From Halopseudomonas maritima (lineage in GTDB: Bacteria > Pseudomonadota > Gammaproteobacteria > Pseudomonadales > Pseudomonadaceae): a stretch of 64,000 nucleotides of DNA. The stretch lies in contig NZ_CP079801.1 in NCBI RefSeq assembly GCF_021545785.1, positions 3,096,001 to 3,160,000 of the forward strand, in the 5' to 3' direction. Made by a program: the position numbers and the translations under genes. Shown here piece after piece: positions 34,413-41,309 of this stretch. The notes below the pieces were generated by a model, which had not been told where the DNA came from, did not search any database, and saw only the letters and a program-made list of their open reading frames with translations. Each line of letters begins with the position of its first letter. Position 1 is the first letter of the stretch.

Positions 34413-35219
34413 TTATCTGGCTGCTTCGTACAGCGCCTGTACCTGAGGAGCCGCCGCCTGCAGTGCCTGAATTCGGCCGGCAGAGGAGGGGTGGGTGCTC
34501 ATGAACGCTGGCGGTTCGCCCTGAGAGGCCGCCTGCATCTTCTGCCAGAGGCTGACGGCGGCTTTCGGGTCGTAGCCGGCGCGGGCTGCCAGTTCCAGAC
34601 CGATCAGGTCGGCCTCGCTTTCGTTTGAACGGCTGTTGGGCAAGGTCAGACCGTACTGCACGGCCATCTGAGCCGCCTGGTTGCCGCCTTCACCCAAGCC
34701 CAGCAGGGCGCTTGCCAGTTGCGTGCCCATTTGCGTTGCGTAGGCGCGGGAAATGGCCTCGCGGCCGTGCTCACGCAGAGCATGGGCGATCTCGTGGCCC
34801 ATGATCTGGGCAATTTCGGCATCGGTTAGCTCCAGCTGGTCGATGATGCCGGAGTAGAAAAGGATCTTGCCGCCAGGGGCACAGCTAGCGTTGAGCTGGT
34901 CGTTCTTGATCAGGTTTACTTCCCAATCCCAGTTGCTGGCGTCCGGCCTGAAGTGTGGCACCTCGTTGATCAGCTTGGCCGCAATGCTGTTGAGCCGGCG
35001 TACGGTGGTGGCGTTGGTATTGAGTAGCCCCTGTTTTTTGGCTTCGGCCAAGGTCTCCTGATAAGACTCGGCCGCCATCTGGTTGACCTCATCAGATGAC
35101 AGGCCACTCATCATGTACTGGGTTCGACTAACCCCAACGTTACCACCCTGGGTGGTCTGAACGCTCTGGCAGCCAACCAGCGCAACAAGTGGTAGGCAGA
35201 GAAGGAAACGCAGTCGCAT
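34413..35219 (-). CDS. M48 family metalloprotease lipoprotein
   Basis: A 268-residue lipoprotein: signal peptide MRLRFLLCLPLVALVGC with lipobox LVGC (Cys17), then a zinc protease domain with the HExxH motif MGHEIAHALREHGREA near residue 140 and the third-ligand region NESEADLIGLELAARAGY. It resembles LoiP/YcaL/BepA-type quality-control proteases anchored in the envelope. There are no TPR repeats, so it is not full BepA. The start at 35219 is set by the lipoprotein signal; a longer open frame upstream has no signal. Confidence 0.92.
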   Translation of the reverse strand: MRLRFLLCLPLVALVGCQSVQTTQGGNVGVSRTQYMMSGLSSDEVNQMAAESYQETLAEAKKQGLLNTNATTVRRLNSIAAKLINEVPHFRPDASNWDWEVNLIKNDQLNASCAPGGKILFYSGIIDQLELTDAEIAQIMGHEIAHALREHGREAISRAYATQMGTQLASALLGLGEGGNQAAQMAVQYGLTLPNSRSNESEADLIGLELAARAGYDPKAAVSLWQKMQAASQGEPPAFMSTHPSSAGRIQALQAAAPQVQALYEAAR

Positions 35220-35363
35220 GGCAGATACTTCCTTGGTGTCTGGAGAAACAGGGACCGGACGGCTGCGCTGCGTTACTACAGCGGGTGTGGCGCCGGTGAC
35301 GTCAAAAGGGTAACAGACCCGGGCGGACTGTTGAAAAACTACCTGTGTTGTCATGGTCACGTT

Positions 35364-35507
35364 TTACGCAGCGCGGCTCAGTGCTGCCCGGCGTTGGTCG
35401 GCGGCATCCTGAATGCTGTCACCTACCGCCTGTACAGCTTCACCGACGCCGGCCACGGTATTGCAGCCGGTCAGTGACGGCTCTGGAGGTTGGACCGCAG
35501 TAAATAG
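35364..35507 (-). pseudogene. Remnant of an entericidin-type lipoprotein gene
   Basis: The minus strand encodes the mature part of an entericidin-like lipoprotein: lipobox SLTGC with Cys codon at 35463-35465, then NTVAGVGEAVQAVGDSIQDA and a short tail to TAA at 35364. The frame is open upstream only to a TAG at 35508-35510. It contains no ATG, GTG or TTG and no hydrophobic signal peptide, and neither other frame supplies one. The 386-base gap between the M48 and chemoreceptor genes holds nothing else that I can support. Confidence 0.65.
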
Positions 35508-35605
35508 CTAAAGTATTCACAACACTGCAGATTTTTCCTCGCTGGCCGATACCCCCCTTGAAGCGGTATCTTTTCACGCCCTGCTGTCCAGAATAGAGGT
35601 ATTTC

Positions 35606-37741
35606 ATGAAATTCAGGTCCATTCAGCTGTCGATCGCCGTTCTGGCCGGCGCCTGCCTGTTTATTGCGGTTGGGGTGATGACCCTGTATTCGCTCTATTC
35701 TGCCGAGCGCAACCAGGCGTTGGTGCACGAGCGCAGCCATGGACTGGCCGAAAACCTGATTGAGGATCGCCTGATGGCGATTGCTCGTGGCCAGCAGGCG
35801 CGTATCCAGCAGCGGCTGGAGTACCCGTTGACCGTGGCGGCCCAGTTGGCCCAGCTCAACAGTCTGCTCGGGCAAATTCAGGGCGATGGTATGCCGGCGC
35901 TGATGATGGGGCGTGAAGAAATGACCCGGGTCATCCGCATGACGCTGGAGCAGAACACCTCGCTGTGGGATGCCTACGTGGGCTGGGAGCCCAACTCGCT
36001 GGACAACCTGGACAGCTTTTTCGTTGGTATTGAAAGCGACGGCTACGATGGTACTGGGCGCTACATGCCGATCTGGTATCGCAATGATGACGGCAGCCTG
36101 GCGATCGAACCGCTCGGCAACATGGAGAGTAATGACCTGCTGGAAAACGGTGTGCGTGCCGGCGAGTACTACCTGTGCCCGCGCGAGACGCTGAAGGCCT
36201 GTGTGATTGAGCCCGCCCCCTATGAAGTGGGCGGACGCACCGTATTGCTGTCGTCATTCACCGTGCCCATCATCGCAGACGGTGAGTTTATGGGGGTCGC
36301 GGGCGCGGACTTGTCGATGGATTTTCTGCAGCAGCTGCTGCAGCGCAACAACCAGGATCTCTACGATGGTGCAGGACAGCAGGTGCTGGTCAGCGCTGCT
36401 GGTCGTCTGGTCGCTTACACCGGAGATGACGCGCAACCCGGCGACCCTGCCGATCGGGTGCTGAGTGCGGCGCAGCTGGAGCGTTTGAACGGTCTGAGTG
36501 ATGAGCCGACGTACCTGCTTGACGAGGCGGCCGGGCGCATTGAGCTGAGCATGCCGGTGTCGCTCGGGGAAACTGAAACGCGCTGGGCATTGTTGATCAG
36601 CCTGCCACTCGATGTCGCCATGGCGGGCTTTAACCAGATGGAGTCCGAGCTGAATGACCAGCGCCAGGCCAACACCCTGTGGTTGGCCCTGATCGGGCTG
36701 CTGGTCGCGGTAGCCGGCGTGGTGGTTATGGTGCTGGTAGGGTATGGCCTGGCGCGCCCGGCGCGGGCGCTGGTCGCCATGCTGGACGACATCGCCAAGG
36801 GAGACGGTGATCTGACCAAGCGTCTGGAGGTTGACCGCGAGGATGAGCTGGGCGCCATCGCTCGCGGCTTCAATGCGTTTCTCGACAAGTTGCAGGGCAT
36901 GATTCGTGAGGTGGTGGGCTCGGTGCAGCAGGTGACCGATGCCTCTGAGCACACGGCCGATATCGCCATGCGTACCAACGATGGTGTGCAGCGTCAGCTC
37001 AGCGAGATTGACCTGGTCGCTACCGCTGTGACCGAGATGACGGCGACTGCGCAGGATGTGGCGCGTAACGCCTCGCAGGCCGCCAGTGCCGCTCACAACG
37101 CCGATGGCTCGGCCAGCCATGGTCGTGAGGTGGTCAAGGCAACCTCTGAGGCCATTCAGAGCCTGTCGCAGGATATCCAGCGTGCGGTAGACAGCGTGCA
37201 AGCGCTGGCCCGTGACAGCGAGAACATCACCGGCATCCTCGACACCATCCGCGGCATCGCCGAACAAACCAATCTGCTGGCGCTGAATGCGGCCATCGAG
37301 GCGGCGCGGGCCGGCGAGCAGGGCCGTGGTTTTGCGGTGGTGGCCGATGAGGTCCGCAACCTGGCGCAGAAAACGCAAAACTCGACGGCCGAGATTCAGG
37401 CCATGATCGAGCAGTTGCAAAATGGCACCCGTGACACCGTCAAGGTCATGGAGCAAAGCCGTAACCGCACCGAGCAAAGCGTGCTGCAGGCCGAGGAGGC
37501 TGACGCGGCGCTGACGTCTATCACGCAGGCAGTGTCGGTAATCAATGATATGAACAATCAGATTGCCAGTGCAGCCGAGCAGCAGAGCGCGGTGGCCGAG
37601 GATATCAATCGCAACGTCACCACCATTGATACCGTGGCCAAGGCGGTGGCCAAGGGAGCTGATGAAGCCTCGCAGGCCAGTGGCTCACTGACCAAGCTGG
37701 CTGAGCATCAGCGTCGCCTGATTAATCAGTTCAAAGTTTGA
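35606..37741 (+). CDS. Methyl-accepting chemotaxis protein with dCACHE sensor
   Basis: Membrane chemoreceptor of 711 residues: N-terminal helix (ILAGACLFIAVGVMTLYSLYS region), a large periplasmic double-Cache domain (about residues 30-345, with LWDAYVGWEPNS and MGVAGADLSMDFL), a second helix (LALIGLLVAVAGVVVMVLVGYGL near 355), HAMP (about 375-430) and a cytoplasmic signalling domain with hairpin tip GIAEQTNLLALNAAIEAARAGEQGRGFAVVADEVRNLA. It ends NQFKV with no CheR/CheB pentapeptide. The ligand is unknown; dCACHE domains often bind amino acids or organic acids. Its tail overlaps the convergent SRAP gene by 16 bases. Confidence 0.94.
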   Translation: MKFRSIQLSIAVLAGACLFIAVGVMTLYSLYSAERNQALVHERSHGLAENLIEDRLMAIARGQQARIQQRLEYPLTVAAQLAQLNSLLGQIQGDGMPALMMGREEMTRVIRMTLEQNTSLWDAYVGWEPNSLDNLDSFFVGIESDGYDGTGRYMPIWYRNDDGSLAIEPLGNMESNDLLENGVRAGEYYLCPRETLKACVIEPAPYEVGGRTVLLSSFTVPIIADGEFMGVAGADLSMDFLQQLLQRNNQDLYDGAGQQVLVSAAGRLVAYTGDDAQPGDPADRVLSAAQLERLNGLSDEPTYLLDEAAGRIELSMPVSLGETETRWALLISLPLDVAMAGFNQMESELNDQRQANTLWLALIGLLVAVAGVVVMVLVGYGLARPARALVAMLDDIAKGDGDLTKRLEVDREDELGAIARGFNAFLDKLQGMIREVVGSVQQVTDASEHTADIAMRTNDGVQRQLSEIDLVATAVTEMTATAQDVARNASQAASAAHNADGSASHGREVVKATSEAIQSLSQDIQRAVDSVQALARDSENITGILDTIRGIAEQTNLLALNAAIEAARAGEQGRGFAVVADEVRNLAQKTQNSTAEIQAMIEQLQNGTRDTVKVMEQSRNRTEQSVLQAEEADAALTSITQAVSVINDMNNQIASAAEQQSAVAEDINRNVTTIDTVAKAVAKGADEASQASGSLTKLAEHQRRLINQFKV

Positions 37742-38376
37742 GCAGGGCCGCTCGGGTTGCAGCAATGCGGCCCGGCGGTGGTCGGGTTGCTTACGGCGGG
37801 GTTGACCGGGTAGATCATCTCGATGCGCCCCTCGGCGTTCAGCAGCAAAGGTTGCAAGGCGCTGACGGCGGTGCGCTCGGCCAGCCAGATCGCCTGCTCG
37901 CCGCTGTTCAGTGCGGCGGGCATGCGGTCACCCAAGCGGCTGGCCAGCCCCTTGGCGGGTACGGTGATCAGCGCGCAGCTGTCCCAGAACTGCCCATCAT
38001 CGAGTTGGTATCTCTCCCACAGGCCCGCCAGCGCCAGACCGCCTTCCTTTCGACGTAGATACCAGGGCTGCTTGCGGGCGCCCTGCCGCAGCCAGAGAAA
38101 GTAGCCGTCGACTGGGATCAGACAGCGCCGTTGGGCGAATGCCTGGCGGAACATCGGTTTCTCATGCAGGTATTCGGCGCGCGCAGAAAAGCTCGCGCGG
38201 CTGAGGTCGGTGAGCCAACCCGGAGTCAAATTCCACAGCGCCTGCACGCACTCCATCTGCCCGGCCTGTTTGCGCAGGATCAGCGCTGGCTTGCCCGGTG
38301 CCAGATTCCAGTTGGGTTTCCAGTCGGCGGGCAGTTGGCTATGGGGCGGGCTGAACTGGGCCAGACGCCCGCTCAT
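37726..38376 (-). CDS. SRAP (YedK/HMCES) family protein lacking catalytic residues
   Basis: A 216-residue protein aligning by eye along the SOS response-associated peptidase family: NLAPGKPALIL, LWNLTPGW, RCLIPVDGYFLW, DRMPAAL. Active members crosslink to abasic DNA through Cys2 and use Asn75, Glu105 and His160 (YedK numbering). Here these are Ser2 (MSGR), Ser64 (FSARAE), Leu94 (GYFLW) and Gly149 (RLGDRMP), so all four are replaced. The frame is intact and the ATG overlaps the DUF2007 stop (ATGA), so it is a maintained gene in an operon rather than a wreck. The likely role is DNA binding without crosslinking, or something new. Confidence 0.88.
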   Translation of the reverse strand: MSGRLAQFSPPHSQLPADWKPNWNLAPGKPALILRKQAGQMECVQALWNLTPGWLTDLSRASFSARAEYLHEKPMFRQAFAQRRCLIPVDGYFLWLRQGARKQPWYLRRKEGGLALAGLWERYQLDDGQFWDSCALITVPAKGLASRLGDRMPAALNSGEQAIWLAERTAVSALQPLLLNAEGRIEMIYPVNPAVSNPTTAGPHCCNPSGPAQTLN

Positions 38377-38633
38377 GCTTGTGGCTCCCCGGCGCCTTGC
38401 CACTCATCTTCATCATTCAGCGGGCTGGCGCTAAGGTAGTCGTGAATCAGTTGCTGGCTGCGCAGCAGGTCGTCATCCTCGACCCAGAGCCCAAGCAGGT
38501 CGTGTACCGGCAGGTCGCCGATCGCCCCTTGCAGGTAACCGCCGCTGATGTGGCTGCGAATGTGATGGGCTGCCAGCATGCCCGATAGCAGGTTGGCTTC
38601 GGCAAGATCGGCCGGGCTGTAAACGCGCTGCAT
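38373..38633 (-). CDS. DUF2007 putative signal-transducing protein
   Basis: An 86-residue protein starting MQRVYSPADLAEANLLSGML, with the ferredoxin-like DUF2007 pattern (HHIRSHISGGYLQGAIGDLP and LWVEDDDLLRSQQLI). The family resembles PII-like folds and is of unknown function. It lies between the CPXCG gene (2 bases upstream) and the SRAP gene (4-base overlap), forming a tight three-gene operon. Confidence 0.88.
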   Translation of the reverse strand: MQRVYSPADLAEANLLSGMLAAHHIRSHISGGYLQGAIGDLPVHDLLGLWVEDDDLLRSQQLIHDYLSASPLNDEDEWQGAGEPQA

Positions 38634-38635
38634 GC

Positions 38636-38848
38636 TTAGTCCTGTTCCCGGCGCAGGTCGATGTGCACTTCGTCGCTGTGTTCGTCGATCCACAGATTGA
38701 CCAATATCGGCTGACAGCAGACCTGACAGTCTTCGACATAGGATTGCGCGCCGCCGGTCAGGTCCAGCAACAGGGTGATGGGCTCGCCGCAGTGGGGGCA
38801 AGCGAGGTTGGCTTCTTCCAGCGCCTGCACTGTGAATACTCCATACAT
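38636..38848 (-). CDS. CPXCG motif-containing cysteine-rich protein
   Basis: A 70-residue protein with CPHCGEPI at residues 17-24 and a second cysteine set EDCQVCCQP near residue 39, giving a rubredoxin/zinc-ribbon-like knuckle pair. It matches the small CPXCG family common in Pseudomonas. It probably binds zinc. First gene of the operon with DUF2007 and the SRAP protein. Confidence 0.9.
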   Translation of the reverse strand: MYGVFTVQALEEANLACPHCGEPITLLLDLTGGAQSYVEDCQVCCQPILVNLWIDEHSDEVHIDLRREQD

Positions 38849-38945
38849 TCGGGGTGTGACACAAAGTGTAGCTGCATCGTCAATCTGGCGAAACCGCAGT
38901 CACCGACGCATAATGCGCGGCTGACGACAAGACTCAGAGGGTGAC

Positions 38946-40094
38946 ATGAGCGAGTTCGAGGGTATACGCCCCTACAACGATGCCGAAGTGCCGGCCGTGC
39001 TGCAACGGCTGCTGGCCGACCAGGAACTGATGCGCATGCTGGCGGCTTATCGCCTGCCACGCTTCAATCGCCTGCTGCCGGGGCTCAGTCGACGCCTGGT
39101 GCAGGTGGCATTGCGTCGCGAGGCGCGTGGTGTGGCAACGGTGGATGATCTGCAGCAGCGGCTTGAACCCTATCTTGATCGTCTGATCGAAAACAGCACG
39201 CTGGACGTCACTTACAGCGGTCTGGACCAGCTCAGTCCGACGCAGTCGCACCTGTTTATTGCCAATCACCGCGATATCGTGATGGACCCGGCGTTCGTCA
39301 ACTACGCGCTTTACCACGCCGGCCACCCGACGCCGCGTATCGCCATTGGCGACAACCTGCTGCAACGTCCGTTTGTCAGCGACCTGATGCGTCTGAACAA
39401 GAGCTTTATCGTGCATCGCTCGTTGACCGGGCGGCGCGAGAAGCTGCAGGCCTACCAGAACCTGTCTGCCTATATCAGCCACTCTATCGCCGAAGGTGAG
39501 TCCATCTGGATTGCCCAAGCCGAAGGGCGTGCCAAGGACGGGCTGGATGAGACCGACTCGGCAATCATCAAAATGTTCTGCATGAGCCGCAAGAGTGAGC
39601 CGTTCGACGAGGTGATTGCCTCGCTGAATATGGTGCCAGTGTCCATTTCCTACGAATGGGACCCGTGCGACGGCATGAAGGCTCGCGAGCTTGAACAGCG
39701 TGCTCGCACCGGCGCCTATGCCAAGGAGGCCGGAGAGGACGATCGCTCCATCGCCATGGGGCTGACCGGTTACAAGGGGAGGGTGCACGTGGCCTTCGGT
39801 ACGCCGTTACCGGCGGGCATGGCCGATGCGCGAGCGGTAGTGGCCGAGGTCGATCGGCAGGTGCTTGGTAACTATCGCCTGTATGCGGCCAACTACCTGG
39901 CCTTTGAGCAACAAGAGACCTTGCCGCCGGCGCTGGCTGGTTGGCGAGACGGTTTCTCTGCGCTGGAACTGGCGCAGGAGCAACAGCGCTTCACCGCACG
40001 GCTGGACGCGCTTCCCGAGGCGCTGCGGCCGTTCTGGCTACTGCAGTATGCCAACCCGGTGCGCAGCCACCTGCGGGTGCTGGGACAGGACTGA
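38946..40094 (+). CDS. PlsC-like acyltransferase
   Basis: A 382-residue protein with a glycerolipid acyltransferase domain. The HX4D catalytic motif is NHRDIVMDPAFVNYAL near residue 110 (His-x4-Asp). The block-III-like segment is IWIAQAEGRAKDGLDETD near residue 193. The domain is embedded in a larger protein without the usual N-terminal membrane helix, so it may be peripheral. The substrate is probably a lysophospholipid or glycerol-phosphate derivative; specific assignment is not possible. Confidence 0.88.
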   Translation: MSEFEGIRPYNDAEVPAVLQRLLADQELMRMLAAYRLPRFNRLLPGLSRRLVQVALRREARGVATVDDLQQRLEPYLDRLIENSTLDVTYSGLDQLSPTQSHLFIANHRDIVMDPAFVNYALYHAGHPTPRIAIGDNLLQRPFVSDLMRLNKSFIVHRSLTGRREKLQAYQNLSAYISHSIAEGESIWIAQAEGRAKDGLDETDSAIIKMFCMSRKSEPFDEVIASLNMVPVSISYEWDPCDGMKARELEQRARTGAYAKEAGEDDRSIAMGLTGYKGRVHVAFGTPLPAGMADARAVVAEVDRQVLGNYRLYAANYLAFEQQETLPPALAGWRDGFSALELAQEQQRFTARLDALPEALRPFWLLQYANPVRSHLRVLGQD

Positions 40095-40097
40095 AGG

Positions 40098-40373
40098 TCA
40101 GAACTGGGTACTGGTCAGCGTCAGTAATGTGGCTAACCCAAGGCAGAGGCCGCCTACACTGTAAAACAGGCGGTTGACGCGCTGATCGCGGTTTTGGCCA
40201 AGGTCGCTTTCACTGGGCGGCAGAGTGGCCAAGCGCTGACGACCCAGACTGCTGCGCAGTTGGGTGGCAATCCACAACCAGCTGCCATTGACCGCAAAGA
40301 ACAGGGCGAGGGCGTTGAGCACCAGCGCCGGGTTTTCCAGGTAATACAGCCAGGCTGCCTGTAGTGGGAACAC
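40098..40373 (-). CDS. Small membrane protein of unknown function
   Basis: A 91-residue product with two membrane helices (PALVLNALALFFAVNGSWLWIA and LFYSVGGLCLGLATLLTL) joined by a polar loop (LRSSLGRQRLATLPPSESDLGQNRDQR). The start is a GTG at 40373 with GGAGGT six bases upstream; the farther TTG at 40409 lacks a site. The family is not recognised. Confidence 0.7.
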   Translation of the reverse strand: MFPLQAAWLYYLENPALVLNALALFFAVNGSWLWIATQLRSSLGRQRLATLPPSESDLGQNRDQRVNRLFYSVGGLCLGLATLLTLTSTQF

Positions 40374-40644
40374 GGCAGTACCTCCGGTGTCTCGGATTCG
40401 GGCAACCAACTGGTTTTTGTAGTTTTACAGGTTACGACGAAACGCAAATAGGGAATGACGTGGCGCTGGGTGTTTCAGAGCGCCGGTTCATAAGCGCGGC
40501 CGATGTTATGCCAGGGCGCGATTGATTTCGACCCGAATTGATCATTTTCCGATCAATGGTTGTCAAAGCAAAGTAGCGGTATCGGTTTCCGGCCGTGGTG
40601 CCTTTTTCGCGGCGCTGCAGGTCGACTTCAGCGAGGTGGGTGAG

Positions 40645-41106
40645 ATGAAAAAGCAGTCTGTTGCAATCGTGGTGTTGGGTGCGCTGCTGGCGCTGGGTGG
40701 TTGTGCGTCGTCGCTGACTGGCGATGTTTATAGTCGTGAGGATGCACGCACGCCACAGACGGTCCGCATGGGCACCGTTGAGTCGGTGCGCCTGGTGCAG
40801 ATCGAAGGCACCAAAACCATCATCGGTCCGGCTGCCGGTGCCGCGATTGGCGGCGTGGCTGGTAGCACCGTCGGTGGCGGGCGCGGTAGCACCGTCGCGG
40901 CTATCGTAGGTGCTCTGGCCGGTGGTATGGCTGGCGCCGCGGCCGAGGAAGGCATCACGCGCACGCAGGGCGTGGAAATTACTGTCAACGAAGACGGCGG
41001 CTACACCCGCGCCTACGTGCAGGAAGCGGTGGAGGGGGTGAGCTTTGCGCCGGGCGAGCGTGTTCGTATCATGACGGTCAATGGTCAGTCCCGGGTGGTG
41101 AAGTAG
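40645..41106 (+). CDS. Glycine-zipper outer membrane lipoprotein (SlyB/Pcp-like)
   Basis: A 153-residue lipoprotein with signal MKKQSVAIVVLGALLALGGC (lipobox LGGC, Cys20). A glycine-zipper 2TM segment (about residues 60-95: IIGPAAGAAIGGVAGSTVGG and AIVGALAGGMAGAAAEEG) and a C-terminal beta-rich domain (EITVNEDGGYTRAYVQ) follow, typical of SlyB/Pcp-type proteins. SlyB-like proteins stabilise the outer membrane and are often PhoPQ/Mg controlled. The start at 40645 is the one giving the signal peptide, with GAGGTGGGTGAG upstream. Confidence 0.92.
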   Translation: MKKQSVAIVVLGALLALGGCASSLTGDVYSREDARTPQTVRMGTVESVRLVQIEGTKTIIGPAAGAAIGGVAGSTVGGGRGSTVAAIVGALAGGMAGAAAEEGITRTQGVEITVNEDGGYTRAYVQEAVEGVSFAPGERVRIMTVNGQSRVVK

Positions 41107-41191
41107 CCTTGCCAAGCGGCAGCGCGCATGGCCCGCGCTGTCCTGCAGGCCCGGTAGACTACGCATTTTGTAACGGATTCAGCGGCTTGCG

Positions 41192-41222
41192 TTGATCGGG
41201 GACAGGGCCTTGCCTCTATAAT
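41192..41222 (+). promoter_or_regulatory. Candidate promoter of the mrp operon
   Basis: Perfect TATAAT at 41217-41222 with TTGATC at 41192-41197; the 19-base spacer is longer than ideal. The operon's first ATG is at 41310, leaving a leader of about 80 bases, and GGAG precedes that ATG. Confidence 0.5.
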
Positions 41223-41309
41223 GGCCTGCGCTATTTACGCGCGGGCCATTGTTTTGGGAGTGGGCTTGCCTGTGATAGCCGCATTGGCCATTAACGGAGT
41301 AAGTCCCGC

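Noticed and set aside
35440..35622. 60-codon minus-strand frame overlapping the entericidin remnant
   Set aside because: It reads the remnant in the wrong frame and has no signal peptide or homology that I recognise.
36254..37477. 407-codon minus-strand frame
   Set aside because: Antisense shadow of the chemoreceptor gene; no recognisable domain.
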